Positions 8,480 through 15,560 of a DNA stretch of 64,000 nt are shown here, piece after piece. Under the pieces are notes generated by a model that saw only the letters and a program-made list of their open reading frames with translations, was not told the origin of the DNA and made no database searches. The stretch is from Tardiphaga sp051811025 (lineage in GTDB: Bacteria > Pseudomonadota > Alphaproteobacteria > Rhizobiales > Xanthobacteraceae). Positions within the stretch are counted from its first letter, which is position 1; the number at the start of each line of letters is the position of its first letter. Location: NCBI RefSeq assembly GCF_051811025.1, contig NZ_JBPWQE010000001.1, positions 434,001 through 498,000 of the forward strand, in the 5' to 3' direction. The position numbers and the translations under genes were made by a program.

Positions 8480-8818
8480 ATGATCTCGACGACCCAGATG
8501 CGCGTGTTCCGGACTTATTTCGCGATCGCGATCTTGGCGACGGCTGCAGGATTGGGCGCATCGACCTCGGCCACGGCGAGACTCACTTTGACCCCGCCGT
8601 CGGCGCGACTGGCGCAGGCGACGCCACCCTTGCAGTCGACACCGGGTGCTGAAAGCAAGCCAGCAGCACCGTCTGAGCCGGCGACAACTGGCCAGCGTCC
8701 GCAGGAAATCCCACCGCAGCCGGCCCGCCCGGACGCAGAAGCGCGTGATGCCGGCGCCAAACCGGCGCTGCCGCCCGCACCGGCTGAGAAGGTCGCGCCG
8801 CCGATCACGGCGAAGTAA
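8480..8818 (+). CDS. secreted Pro/Ala-rich protein of unknown function
   Basis: This 112-residue protein begins with a hydrophobic segment typical of a signal peptide or anchor (about residues 12-30) and continues as a low-complexity Pro/Ala/Glu-rich tail without predicted fold. I recognise no family. Composition matches the disordered envelope proteins common in this group. It is flanked by unrelated genes on the same strand. The in-frame open stretch upstream overlaps the MgtC gene, so the ATG at 8480 was chosen. Confidence 0.45.
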   Translation: MISTTQMRVFRTYFAIAILATAAGLGASTSATARLTLTPPSARLAQATPPLQSTPGAESKPAAPSEPATTGQRPQEIPPQPARPDAEARDAGAKPALPPAPAEKVAPPITAK

Positions 8819-8898
8819 GGTGCTGCCCGCAATCTAGTCTCGCTCATTTCACATGCCGCCCCCATACTCCCCGGCAACGAGATCACAAGGGGCTGCAA

Positions 8899-9639
8899 AT
8901 GAAGATCGATGACGTCCGACGCAACGCCTATTCGATGCCGCTGACCAATCCGTCGTTTCCGCCCGGGCCCTACAAATTCTACGACCGCGAATATTTCATC
9001 ATCAGCTATCGCACCGACATGGAAGCGCTGCAGGCCGTGGTGCCGGAGCCGCTCGAAATCGTCGACAATATCGTGAAATACGAATTCATCCGCATGCCGG
9101 ATTCCACCGGCTTCGGCGATTACACCGAAACCGGGCAGGCGATCCCGGTGCGCCTTAATGGCGTCGAGGGCGTCTATATCCACTCGATGTATCTCGACGA
9201 CGATGCGCCGATCGCCGGCGGGCGCGAGCTGTGGGGCTTTCCGAAGAAGCGCGCGACGCCGAAGATCGCGGTCGAGAGCGACGTGCTGGTCGGCACGCTG
9301 CATTACGGCTCGGTGCTGTGTGCGTCAGGCACCATGGGCTACAAGCACCGACCGGTGGATCATAACACGGTGATGCATGCGCTGACGGTGCCGAACTTTA
9401 TTCTCAAGATCATCCCGCATGTCGACGGCACACCGCGCATCTGCGAGCTGGTGCGCTATCACCTGGAAGAGATCAATCTCAAGGAAGCCTGGACCGGACC
9501 TGCGGCACTCGGCCTGTTTCCCCATGCGCTCGCGGATGTGGCGCGTCTGCCGGTCAAAGAAGTCGTGTCAGCGCTGCACTTCAAGTGCGACCTGACGCTC
9601 GGATTGGGCGAGGTGGCGTTTGATTATCTGGCGAAGTGA
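8899..9639 (+). CDS. adc: acetoacetate decarboxylase
   Basis: This 246-residue enzyme should decarboxylate acetoacetate to acetone and CO2. The Schiff-base lysine lies in GRELWGFPKKRATPKI (residues about 107-122), where the adjacent lysine lowers its pKa. Glu and Arg residues in VKYEFIRMPDSTGFGDYTE match the active-site stretch. It ends 21 bp before a bidirectional terminator and sits tail to tail with homospermidine synthase. Related ADC-fold proteins act on other beta-keto or hydrated substrates, so the exact substrate is inferred from the intact Lys-Lys pair. Confidence 0.88.
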   Translation: MKIDDVRRNAYSMPLTNPSFPPGPYKFYDREYFIISYRTDMEALQAVVPEPLEIVDNIVKYEFIRMPDSTGFGDYTETGQAIPVRLNGVEGVYIHSMYLDDDAPIAGGRELWGFPKKRATPKIAVESDVLVGTLHYGSVLCASGTMGYKHRPVDHNTVMHALTVPNFILKIIPHVDGTPRICELVRYHLEEINLKEAWTGPAALGLFPHALADVARLPVKEVVSALHFKCDLTLGLGEVAFDYLAK

Positions 9640-9654
9640 CGAGTGTCGGTTCGA

Positions 9655-9689
9655 ACAAAAAAGGCGGCAGTGTCTGACACTGCCGCCTT
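9655..9689 (-). terminator. terminator between adc and homospermidine synthase
   Basis: A long stem (AAGGCGGCAGTGTC with its complement, 9661-9689) is flanked on its left by an A-run, which is a T-run on the minus strand. It therefore best terminates the homospermidine synthase transcript, ending 31 bp after its stop, and may serve adc in the other direction. Confidence 0.85.
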
Positions 9690-9720
9690 CGTCGTTACTC
9701 ATTCAGGCTGAGCACTCAGT

Positions 9721-11166
9721 TCAACGCACCAGCACATTCTTGAACTGCCACGGATCGCTCGTGTCGATATCTTCCGGGAACAGGCCCGGGCGACCTTCGA
9801 GCGGCGTCCAGTCGGTGTAATAGCCCTTCACCGGGCCGAGATAGGGCGTCTGGATCTCCAGCAGACGCTCGAAGTCGATCTCGTCGGCCTCGACGATGCC
9901 TTCGTTCGGGTGCTCCAGCGCCCAGACCATGCCGCCGAGCACGGCCGAGGTCACCTGCAGGCCGGTGGCGTTCTGATAGGGCGCGAGTTCACGCGTCTCC
10001 TCGATGGAGAGCTGCGAGCCGAACCAGTAGGCATTGTTGTCGTGGCCGTAGAGCAGCACGCCGAGTTCGTCGATGCCGTCGACGATATCGTTCTCGTCGA
10101 GGATGTGATGCTTCACCTGCATCTTGCCGGAGCCGAACATCTCGTGCAGCGACAGCACCGCGTCATCCGCCGGATGATAGGCATAGTGGCAGGTCGGCCG
10201 GAACACCGCGGTGCCCGAGGCGTCGCGCACCGTGAAATAATCGGAGATCGAGATCGACTCATTGTGGGTGACGAGGAAACCGTATTGCGCGCCGCGCGTC
10301 GGGCACCAGGTGCGCACGCGCGTATTGGCGCCGGGCTGCATCAGGTAGATCGCAGCGCCGCAGCCAGCCTCGTGGGTGTGCGCATTTTCCGGCATCCACT
10401 TTTCATGGGTGCCCCAGCCGAGTTCGGACGGCTGCACGCCTTCCGAGAGGAAGCCTTCGACCGACCAGGTGTTGACGAAGACCTCCGGCGGCTTCGGCGA
10501 CTTGGAGCGTTGGGTATCGCGCTCGGCGATATGGACGCCCTTGATGCCGGCCTGCCGCATCAGGTCCGCCCATTCGGCCTTGGTCTTCGGCTGCGGGGCA
10601 TTGAGCTTCAGGTCGGAAGCGACATTGAGCAGCGCCTGCTTGACGAAAAAGGAGACCATGCCGGGATTGGCGCCGCAGCAGGAGACGGCCGTGGTTGAGC
10701 CGGGCTTGCGCGCCTTCTTGGCGGCCAGCGTCGTTTCGCGCAATGCGTAGTTGGAGCGTGCTTCGGCGCCCTTCGACGCGTCGAAATAGAAGCCGAGCCA
10801 AGGCTCGTTGACCGTGTCGATGTAAAGCGCGCCAAGCTCGTTGCAGAGCTCCATGATATCGACCGAGCCGGTATCGACCGAGAGGTTCACGCAGAAGCCT
10901 TGGCCGCCGCCTTCGGTGAGCAGCGGCGTTAGCAGTTCGCGATAATTCTCCCGGGTCAGGCCCTGCTGGATGAAGCGCAGGCCGTGCTTGTCGCACAGCG
11001 CCTTGCGGCCTTCGTCCTTGGGGTCGAGCACGGTGATGCGCGACTTGTCGTAGTCGAGATGCCGCTCAATCATTGGCACCATGCCTTTGCCGATCGAGCC
11101 GAAGCCGACGATCACGATGGGGCCAGTGATCTTCGCGTAGATCGGCGAGACGGGGGGTGAGGACAT
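9721..11166 (-). CDS. hss: homospermidine synthase
   Basis: This 481-residue NAD-dependent enzyme makes sym-homospermidine from putrescine, releasing ammonia, a polyamine typical of Rhizobiales and relatives. The Rossmann nucleotide motif GFGSIGKG is at residues 21-28 and the saccharopine-dehydrogenase-like fold continues throughout. Family stretches such as YIDTVNEPWLGFY, CCGANPGMVSFFVKQAL and NESISISDYFTV are recognisable, and the length equals the characterised enzyme of Blastochloris. Ornithine decarboxylase, which supplies putrescine, lies 2 kb upstream on the same strand, so the two enzymes form a two-step path from ornithine. Confidence 0.95.
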   Translation of the reverse strand: MSSPPVSPIYAKITGPIVIVGFGSIGKGMVPMIERHLDYDKSRITVLDPKDEGRKALCDKHGLRFIQQGLTRENYRELLTPLLTEGGGQGFCVNLSVDTGSVDIMELCNELGALYIDTVNEPWLGFYFDASKGAEARSNYALRETTLAAKKARKPGSTTAVSCCGANPGMVSFFVKQALLNVASDLKLNAPQPKTKAEWADLMRQAGIKGVHIAERDTQRSKSPKPPEVFVNTWSVEGFLSEGVQPSELGWGTHEKWMPENAHTHEAGCGAAIYLMQPGANTRVRTWCPTRGAQYGFLVTHNESISISDYFTVRDASGTAVFRPTCHYAYHPADDAVLSLHEMFGSGKMQVKHHILDENDIVDGIDELGVLLYGHDNNAYWFGSQLSIEETRELAPYQNATGLQVTSAVLGGMVWALEHPNEGIVEADEIDFERLLEIQTPYLGPVKGYYTDWTPLEGRPGLFPEDIDTSDPWQFKNVLVR

Positions 11167-11294
11167 CAGCTTCTAACTCCAGACAGGATCAAGATGAACG
11201 CGCTGCGTCGTGCGCGGTTGGGAAAGGACAGTGACGATGTGACATCAGAATGAAATTTCGGGAATGAAATCTCGATGCCGGTATTAAATGCAGC

Positions 11295-11699
11295 TCACCG
11301 CCGTATGCCGACCGAGAGAACGGTCAGCGAACGCGGTTCCCCCGAGGGCGTCTCGAATGTAATGGACTGCCCCGCAGAAAGGCCGATAAGCGCGGCTCCG
11401 ATCGGGGTCAATACCGAAATTCGCCCGGCGTCCACGTCGGCGGAGGTCGGATAGACCAGTGTGACGTGCTTTTCCTGCCCGCTGATATCGTCACGGAACG
11501 TCACATCGGACTCCATGCCGACGATCCCGGGCAATGGATGAGTGTCAGGCACGATCGTCGCGCGCTCAACTTCGCCGGCCAGAAAGTCGGCGGTCACGGG
11601 GGACTTCTCTGCAGCGGCCTCGGCCAGTACGCCGAGACGCTCACGGTCGCTGCGGCGGAGTGTGATGGGCGGCAGCTCAGTGCGAAGGGAATGGATCAT
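11295..11699 (-). CDS. rnk: Rnk-type GreA/GreB C-terminal domain protein
   Basis: This 134-residue protein resembles Rnk, the nucleoside diphosphate kinase regulator that contacts RNA polymerase near the secondary channel. An N-terminal helical segment (ITLRRSDRERLGVLAEAA) is followed by the GreA-type C-terminal FKBP-like domain, seen in VTLVYPTSADVDAGRISVLTPIGAALIGLSAGQSITFETPSG. It lacks the long acidic-tipped coiled coil of GreA, so transcript cleavage stimulation is unlikely. The ATG at 11699 was preferred to one eleven codons upstream because it gives the usual length. Confidence 0.82.
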   Translation of the reverse strand: MIHSLRTELPPITLRRSDRERLGVLAEAAAEKSPVTADFLAGEVERATIVPDTHPLPGIVGMESDVTFRDDISGQEKHVTLVYPTSADVDAGRISVLTPIGAALIGLSAGQSITFETPSGEPRSLTVLSVGIRR

Positions 11700-11970
11700 G
11701 GGTTTCACAGCCAAATGACGCCCGGCACGCAACGCGCCCGAGCATGCCAGAAATGATGAGGATGCTGAAATCGAACAAGCCCGGACGGCACGCGCGCGTG
11801 CGCCCGGGTCACATTCCTGCTTGAAGGTGACCGGCGCGGAGCAGTAAGCGGTTGCGGGGCAGGTTCGTCATGATGGCCGAAACCTATGTATCCTGCAGTG
11901 AAAGTCAACCGGCGATGGCGCCGTTGATAGCAGCGACGTCCAATGGGTGTGTCTGAAGCGCGGTTGACGA
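11700..11970. other. intergenic region without a clear gene
   Basis: Between the rnk start and the end of the RidA gene lie 271 bp. I see no convincing reading frame, terminator or RNA. The stretch presumably carries the rnk promoter. Confidence 0.4.
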
Positions 11971-12357
11971 TCAGCTGCGCCGCTTGGCGGTGACTTCGAT
12001 TTCGACTTTCATCTCGGGCTTGTAGAGCCCGGAGACCACGAGAAGCGTGGCGGCGGGCCTGATCTCGCCGAGATGGGTGCCGGTCACCGCGAACACCTTG
12101 TCGGCGTCGCTGGCGTCGGTGATGTAGTAAATCGCACGCACGATATCGGCCATAGTAAAGCCGGCCTCCTTCAGCGCTGCTTCAATGGTCTTGAAGCAGT
12201 TCTGTGCCTGTGCCGTGACGTCGGCCGGCAAGATCATGGTGGTGTAATCGTAGCCGGTGGTTCCGGACACGAAGCAGAAATCGCCGTCGACCACCGCACG
12301 GCTGTAGCCAGCGGTCTTTTCGAATGGCGATCCGGTGGAAATCAGTTTGCGTGTCAT
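11971..12357 (-). CDS. RidA family protein
   Basis: This 128-residue protein belongs to the RidA/YjgF/UK114 family of trimeric enzymes that hydrolyse reactive enamines and imines released by PLP enzymes. Family features are the N-terminal TGSPFEKTAGYSRAVV, FVSGTTGYD, the helix AQNCFKTIEAALKEAGFTMADIV and the C-terminal PAATLLVVSGLYKPEMKVEIEVTA. The catalytic Arg of the archetype is usually in a R-P-x-R-x or equivalent position; here RPAAT is present, so activity is plausible but not certain. It sits between a GNAT gene and rnk in a run of minus-strand genes that includes a PLP decarboxylase. Confidence 0.85.
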   Translation of the reverse strand: MTRKLISTGSPFEKTAGYSRAVVDGDFCFVSGTTGYDYTTMILPADVTAQAQNCFKTIEAALKEAGFTMADIVRAIYYITDASDADKVFAVTGTHLGEIRPAATLLVVSGLYKPEMKVEIEVTAKRRS

Positions 12358-12411
12358 TACCAGGCTCTCCTGCAGAGGTGAGCCCCGAAATGCCGTGTCT
12401 TGATGGTCAAA

Positions 12412-13008
12412 TCAAGCTGCGTGGGCCAGATCGGCAGGCTCAGCAGCTTTGCGGACCCATTTATCGCTTCCGAAGATGATGCCGCGGGCGCCATCCAGCG
12501 CTCCGGGCTTCAGTTCGAGGCCGAGCAGGCGATCACGCTCGAACGGGCCGGGCAGCGCCAGATCGGTCATTTTCCGGGGCATGAAGCCGAAGCGGGCGTA
12601 ATAAGGCGCATCGCCGAGCAGCACGACGGCGCCGTGGCCGCGCGCCGAGGCCTCGGCGATCGCGTGATTCATCAACGCGGCGCCAAGGCCAAGGTCGCGG
12701 GCACCCGGATCGACTGCCAGGGGGCCGAGCATCAAAGCGGCTCGGCCCCCGGCATCGACATGCCAAAGCCTGATCGTGCCGACCAGCCTGCCTTGCACCA
12801 CCGCCGAGAAGGCCAGGCCTTCGGCGGGCAGTCGTCCGTCACGCAGTCGCTGGCAGGTGCGGGCATGGCGCGAAGCGCCGAAGCACACATCCAGCAGAGA
12901 TTCACGGGCGGCGATGTCGGAGCCACGTTCCGCACGGATCTCGTACGAAGGGGCTGCGATGGGCAGGGCAACAGTGTTGTTAGTGGCGGTCTCGTGCAGA
13001 TCGGTCAT
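12412..13008 (-). CDS. GNAT family N-acetyltransferase
   Basis: This 198-residue protein is a GCN5-related acetyltransferase. The acetyl-CoA binding motif A is seen in LGPLAVDPGARDLGLGAALMNHAIAEASARGHGAVVLLGDAPYYARFGF (about residues 94-143), including the diphosphate loop. The GDAPYYARFGF ending marks the YhbS-like subgroup (predicted N-acetyltransferase COG3153). It lies immediately downstream of ornithine decarboxylase on the same strand; acetylation of a polyamine is an attractive but unproven idea, since YhbS-like proteins act on many substrates. Confidence 0.82.
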   Translation of the reverse strand: MTDLHETATNNTVALPIAAPSYEIRAERGSDIAARESLLDVCFGASRHARTCQRLRDGRLPAEGLAFSAVVQGRLVGTIRLWHVDAGGRAALMLGPLAVDPGARDLGLGAALMNHAIAEASARGHGAVVLLGDAPYYARFGFMPRKMTDLALPGPFERDRLLGLELKPGALDGARGIIFGSDKWVRKAAEPADLAHAA

Positions 13009-13022
13009 GGCATGTCGGTCCC

Positions 13023-13130
13023 CACTCCGTTTTTCACACGGAGTGTTGTCATCCAGAATTGGAAGGTGACGGGATGAGAGCCGGCGGGCCGGCTCTCCGA
13101 TTAGTCATATCCGGGGTAGGGGCCGGATAT
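13023..13130. other. cluster of three perfect hairpins behind ornithine decarboxylase
   Basis: Three inverted repeats follow one another in the 148-bp gap between the decarboxylase and GNAT genes: CACTCCGT with ACGGAGTG (13023-13045), AGAGCCGG with CCGGCTCT (13077-13096) and ATATCCGG with CCGGATAT (13107-13130). None has a T-run on the minus strand, so they are not classical terminators. They may protect the decarboxylase mRNA 3' end or attenuate read-through. Confidence 0.5.
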
Positions 13131-13156
13131 AGTGAGCGAAGTCAGATATGCAACGC

Positions 13157-14299
13157 TCAGATATGGAAGGTGCGCAGCGGCGGGAAGCCGTTGAACGCCA
13201 CTGCCGAGTAGGTCGAAGTATAGGCGCCGGTGCCTTCAATCAGCAGCTTGTCGCCGATCTCGAGCGTCACGGGCAGCGGATATGGCAGCTTCTCATACAT
13301 CACGTCGGCCGAATCGCAGGTCGGGCCAGCGAGCACGCAGGGCGTCATCTCGGCGCCGTCATGCGGCGTCTTGATGGCGTAGCGGATCGATTCGTCCATG
13401 GTCTCGGCGAGACCGCCGAACTTGCCGATGTCCAGATACACCCAGCGCACATCGTCCTCGTCGCTCTTCTTCGAGATCAGAACGACTTCAGCTTCGATGA
13501 TGCCGGCATTGCCGACCATGCCGCGACCCGGCTCGATGATGGTCTCCGGAATCGCATTGCCGAAATGCTTGCGCAGCGCACGGAAGATCGAACGGCCGTA
13601 CTGCACGACCGCCGGGACTTCCTTGAGGTACTTGGTCGGGAAGCCGCCGCCCATATTGACCATGGACAGGTTGATCCCGCGCTCGGCGCAGTCACGGAAC
13701 ACCGACGAGGCCATCGCCAGCGCACGGTCCCATGCCTTCACCTTGCGCTGCTGCGAGCCGACATGGAACGAAATGCCATAGGGCTCCAGGCCAAGACGCT
13801 TGGCGAGATCCAGCACGTCGACAGCCATTTCCGGATCGCAGCCGAACTTGCGCGACAGCGGCCACTCGGCGCCGGCGCAATCGTAGAGGATGCGGCAGAA
13901 CACGCGGGCGCCGGGAGCGGCGCGCGCGATCTTCTCGACCTCAGCGGCGCAGTCGACCGAGAACAGGCCGATGCCGAGCGCGTGGGCGCGCGCGATATCG
14001 CGTTCCTTCTTGATGGTGTTGCCGAAGGAGATGCGGTCCGGCGTGGCGCCAGCGTCGAGCGCCATCTGGATTTCCTGCACCGACGCGCAGTCGAAGCACG
14101 AGCCCATCGAGGCCAGCAGCGACAGCACTTCCGGCGCCGGGTTTGCCTTCACCGCATAGAACACGCGGCTGTCGGGCAAAGCCTTCGCAAAGCTCTGGAA
14201 GTTGTCGCGCACGACTTCGAGGTCGACGACGAGGCATGGCTCGACATCGGTGCCCTCGTTGCGGCGGGCGCGGAGGAATTCCTGGATACGTTCGGTCAT
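13157..14299 (-). CDS. ornithine decarboxylase, PLP fold type III
   Basis: This 380-residue enzyme decarboxylates ornithine to putrescine. It has the alanine-racemase-like barrel with the PLP lysine in FYAVKANPAPEVL (residues about 47-59), the His stacking on PLP in ISFHVGSQ, the phosphate-binding glycine stretch MVNMGGGFPTKY, the IIEPGRGMVG block and the C-terminal active-site Cys-Asp in GPTCDSADVMYE. Length and motifs match bacterial ornithine (or lysine/ornithine) decarboxylases of the eukaryotic type rather than diaminopimelate decarboxylase. A good ribosome site (GGGAGAG) precedes the ATG. A long leader precedes it, suggesting control by polyamines or ornithine. Confidence 0.92.
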   Translation of the reverse strand: MTERIQEFLRARRNEGTDVEPCLVVDLEVVRDNFQSFAKALPDSRVFYAVKANPAPEVLSLLASMGSCFDCASVQEIQMALDAGATPDRISFGNTIKKERDIARAHALGIGLFSVDCAAEVEKIARAAPGARVFCRILYDCAGAEWPLSRKFGCDPEMAVDVLDLAKRLGLEPYGISFHVGSQQRKVKAWDRALAMASSVFRDCAERGINLSMVNMGGGFPTKYLKEVPAVVQYGRSIFRALRKHFGNAIPETIIEPGRGMVGNAGIIEAEVVLISKKSDEDDVRWVYLDIGKFGGLAETMDESIRYAIKTPHDGAEMTPCVLAGPTCDSADVMYEKLPYPLPVTLEIGDKLLIEGTGAYTSTYSAVAFNGFPPLRTFHI

Positions 14300-14940
14300 A
14301 GCACTCTCCCAAACGGCCCCGCGAAAGGGTCACGTTCAAAAAATGATGACGGTTCAGCGCTTTCGGACCCAGGCACGCGATGGAGGCGTGACAAAGCCAA
14401 AAGTACAGACCGTAAGTGCTGCCGTGGATTGGTTGGGAGTGACCCTACCGCACACCTGGCAATGAAGGACAAGCCTCTTCGGTATTCGCGCTGGCTGTTG
14501 GAAAGCCAGCAGAGACCAAAAAAGCCCGCTCCGTCGTTGCTTTAAGTCGCGTCCCCCGTTGAGAACGAGGTGCGCCGGTTCGCCTCCGGCTGCCAGTCAC
14601 GGTTGCAAAGAACAAAGTCACCTTCAACGGCATCTCTGGAGAGAGATGCTGGCCTTTCGCAAAACTCCGCGAACGACCCTCGGCTTCTTCATCCCTTGGC
14701 GGCTGTCCGGCCTCTTGTCCGGATACCTACCGACTGACACACGACCACAGGCACGTGCGAAATTGGGCAAGACCGGAAATAGGTTCTTTGACCCTGGCAC
14801 GCAACATTTTTTTTGGGCTGTGGGGCATTTTATTCAACACCATCCCGCAGCGTTGCAAACCAGACGCACTCCGCGCGCTCAACATGAACGGATGTTAAGT
14901 TCGGTTAAGGAATTGGCGTAGTCTAAGGCTGGCGTGGAGT
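14300..14940 (-). promoter_or_regulatory. long structured leader of ornithine decarboxylase
   Basis: No convincing gene occupies the stretch between the decarboxylase start and 15177. On the minus strand the part near the gene is rich in perfect hairpins: GCTGGCT with AGCCAGC (14490-14510), GCATCTCT with AGAGATGC around a 4-nt loop (14630-14649), and GCCGG with CCGGC near 14575-14590. Position and class fit the alphaproteobacterial speF leader RNA described upstream of ornithine decarboxylases, but I cannot confirm its consensus by eye. A poly-A run (minus strand) at 14808-14815 and an AACAT-N6-ATGTT dyad at 14881-14896 lie further upstream, where the promoter is expected. Confidence 0.5.
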
Positions 14941-15177
14941 GCTGAACTACACCAGCGTCATGGTCCTGTAGTCGTCCTCTCGTCCTGCTGTCATCTCGCT
15001 CTCGGTTGCCGTCCTCCGCGAAAGCGGAGAATCCAGTAAACGCTGTAGCCGGCGACGAATCGCGAACCGTGCCGGTCGCTGGGGCGCCCAATTCAAGCAC
15101 GCAATTGCGCGCCTGGATGGGCGATGACAGTTGAGTGTGAGGAAGCCGGAGAGTGGAGCTGCGCGGGCGCGCAGCTC
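14941..15177. other. intergenic stretch without a clear gene
   Basis: This is the far half of the 880-bp gap between the decarboxylase and the small membrane protein gene. I see no convincing coding sequence on either strand and no strong terminator. Confidence 0.35.
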
Positions 15178-15429
15178 TCAGCCGCGGCGGGTGAACGGCT
15201 CGATCCGTGCGGCGGTGCGCAGGAAGGCGACCATGATGGCGACGCCGCACAGGAACAGGCAGACCTGCAGGATGTGCTCGCCGGTGGTGGAGAGGCCGAA
15301 CAGGATCGACAGCGCCCAGCCGCCCGCGAAGGCGGCACCGAACACTTCCGCGCCGATCAGGATCGCCGCCGAGATGACGGTGATGACGCTGGGCCAGTAG
15401 ATGCGGCGGGGGGCTGTAGAGGTGGTCAT
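15178..15429 (-). CDS. small two-helix membrane protein
   Basis: This 83-residue protein has two hydrophobic helices (about residues 14-40 and 52-73) joined by a short GLSTTGEHIL loop and ends in a basic tail (RIEPFTRRG). I recognise no named family. The ATG at 15429 was chosen because the 29 residues upstream in frame are basic and Cys-rich, unlike a real N-terminus. It is divergent from the oligopeptidase gene and monocistronic. Confidence 0.6.
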   Translation of the reverse strand: MTTSTAPRRIYWPSVITVISAAILIGAEVFGAAFAGGWALSILFGLSTTGEHILQVCLFLCGVAIMVAFLRTAARIEPFTRRG

Positions 15430-15560
15430 AATCTCAAGGTCCTGTTTCGGGCCGCAATCTCTCCGAAAAAGCCTGCTGCGGCAAGCACTAAAGGGCCCAA
15501 AAAAGCCCCATCGCATGGTATAGATCGACGCATTCTATGGGCTTCAAAGCAGGATTTCTT

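Noticed and set aside
13148..14545. Open frame of 465 codons on the plus strand
   Set aside because: Antisense to ornithine decarboxylase, which has all catalytic blocks.
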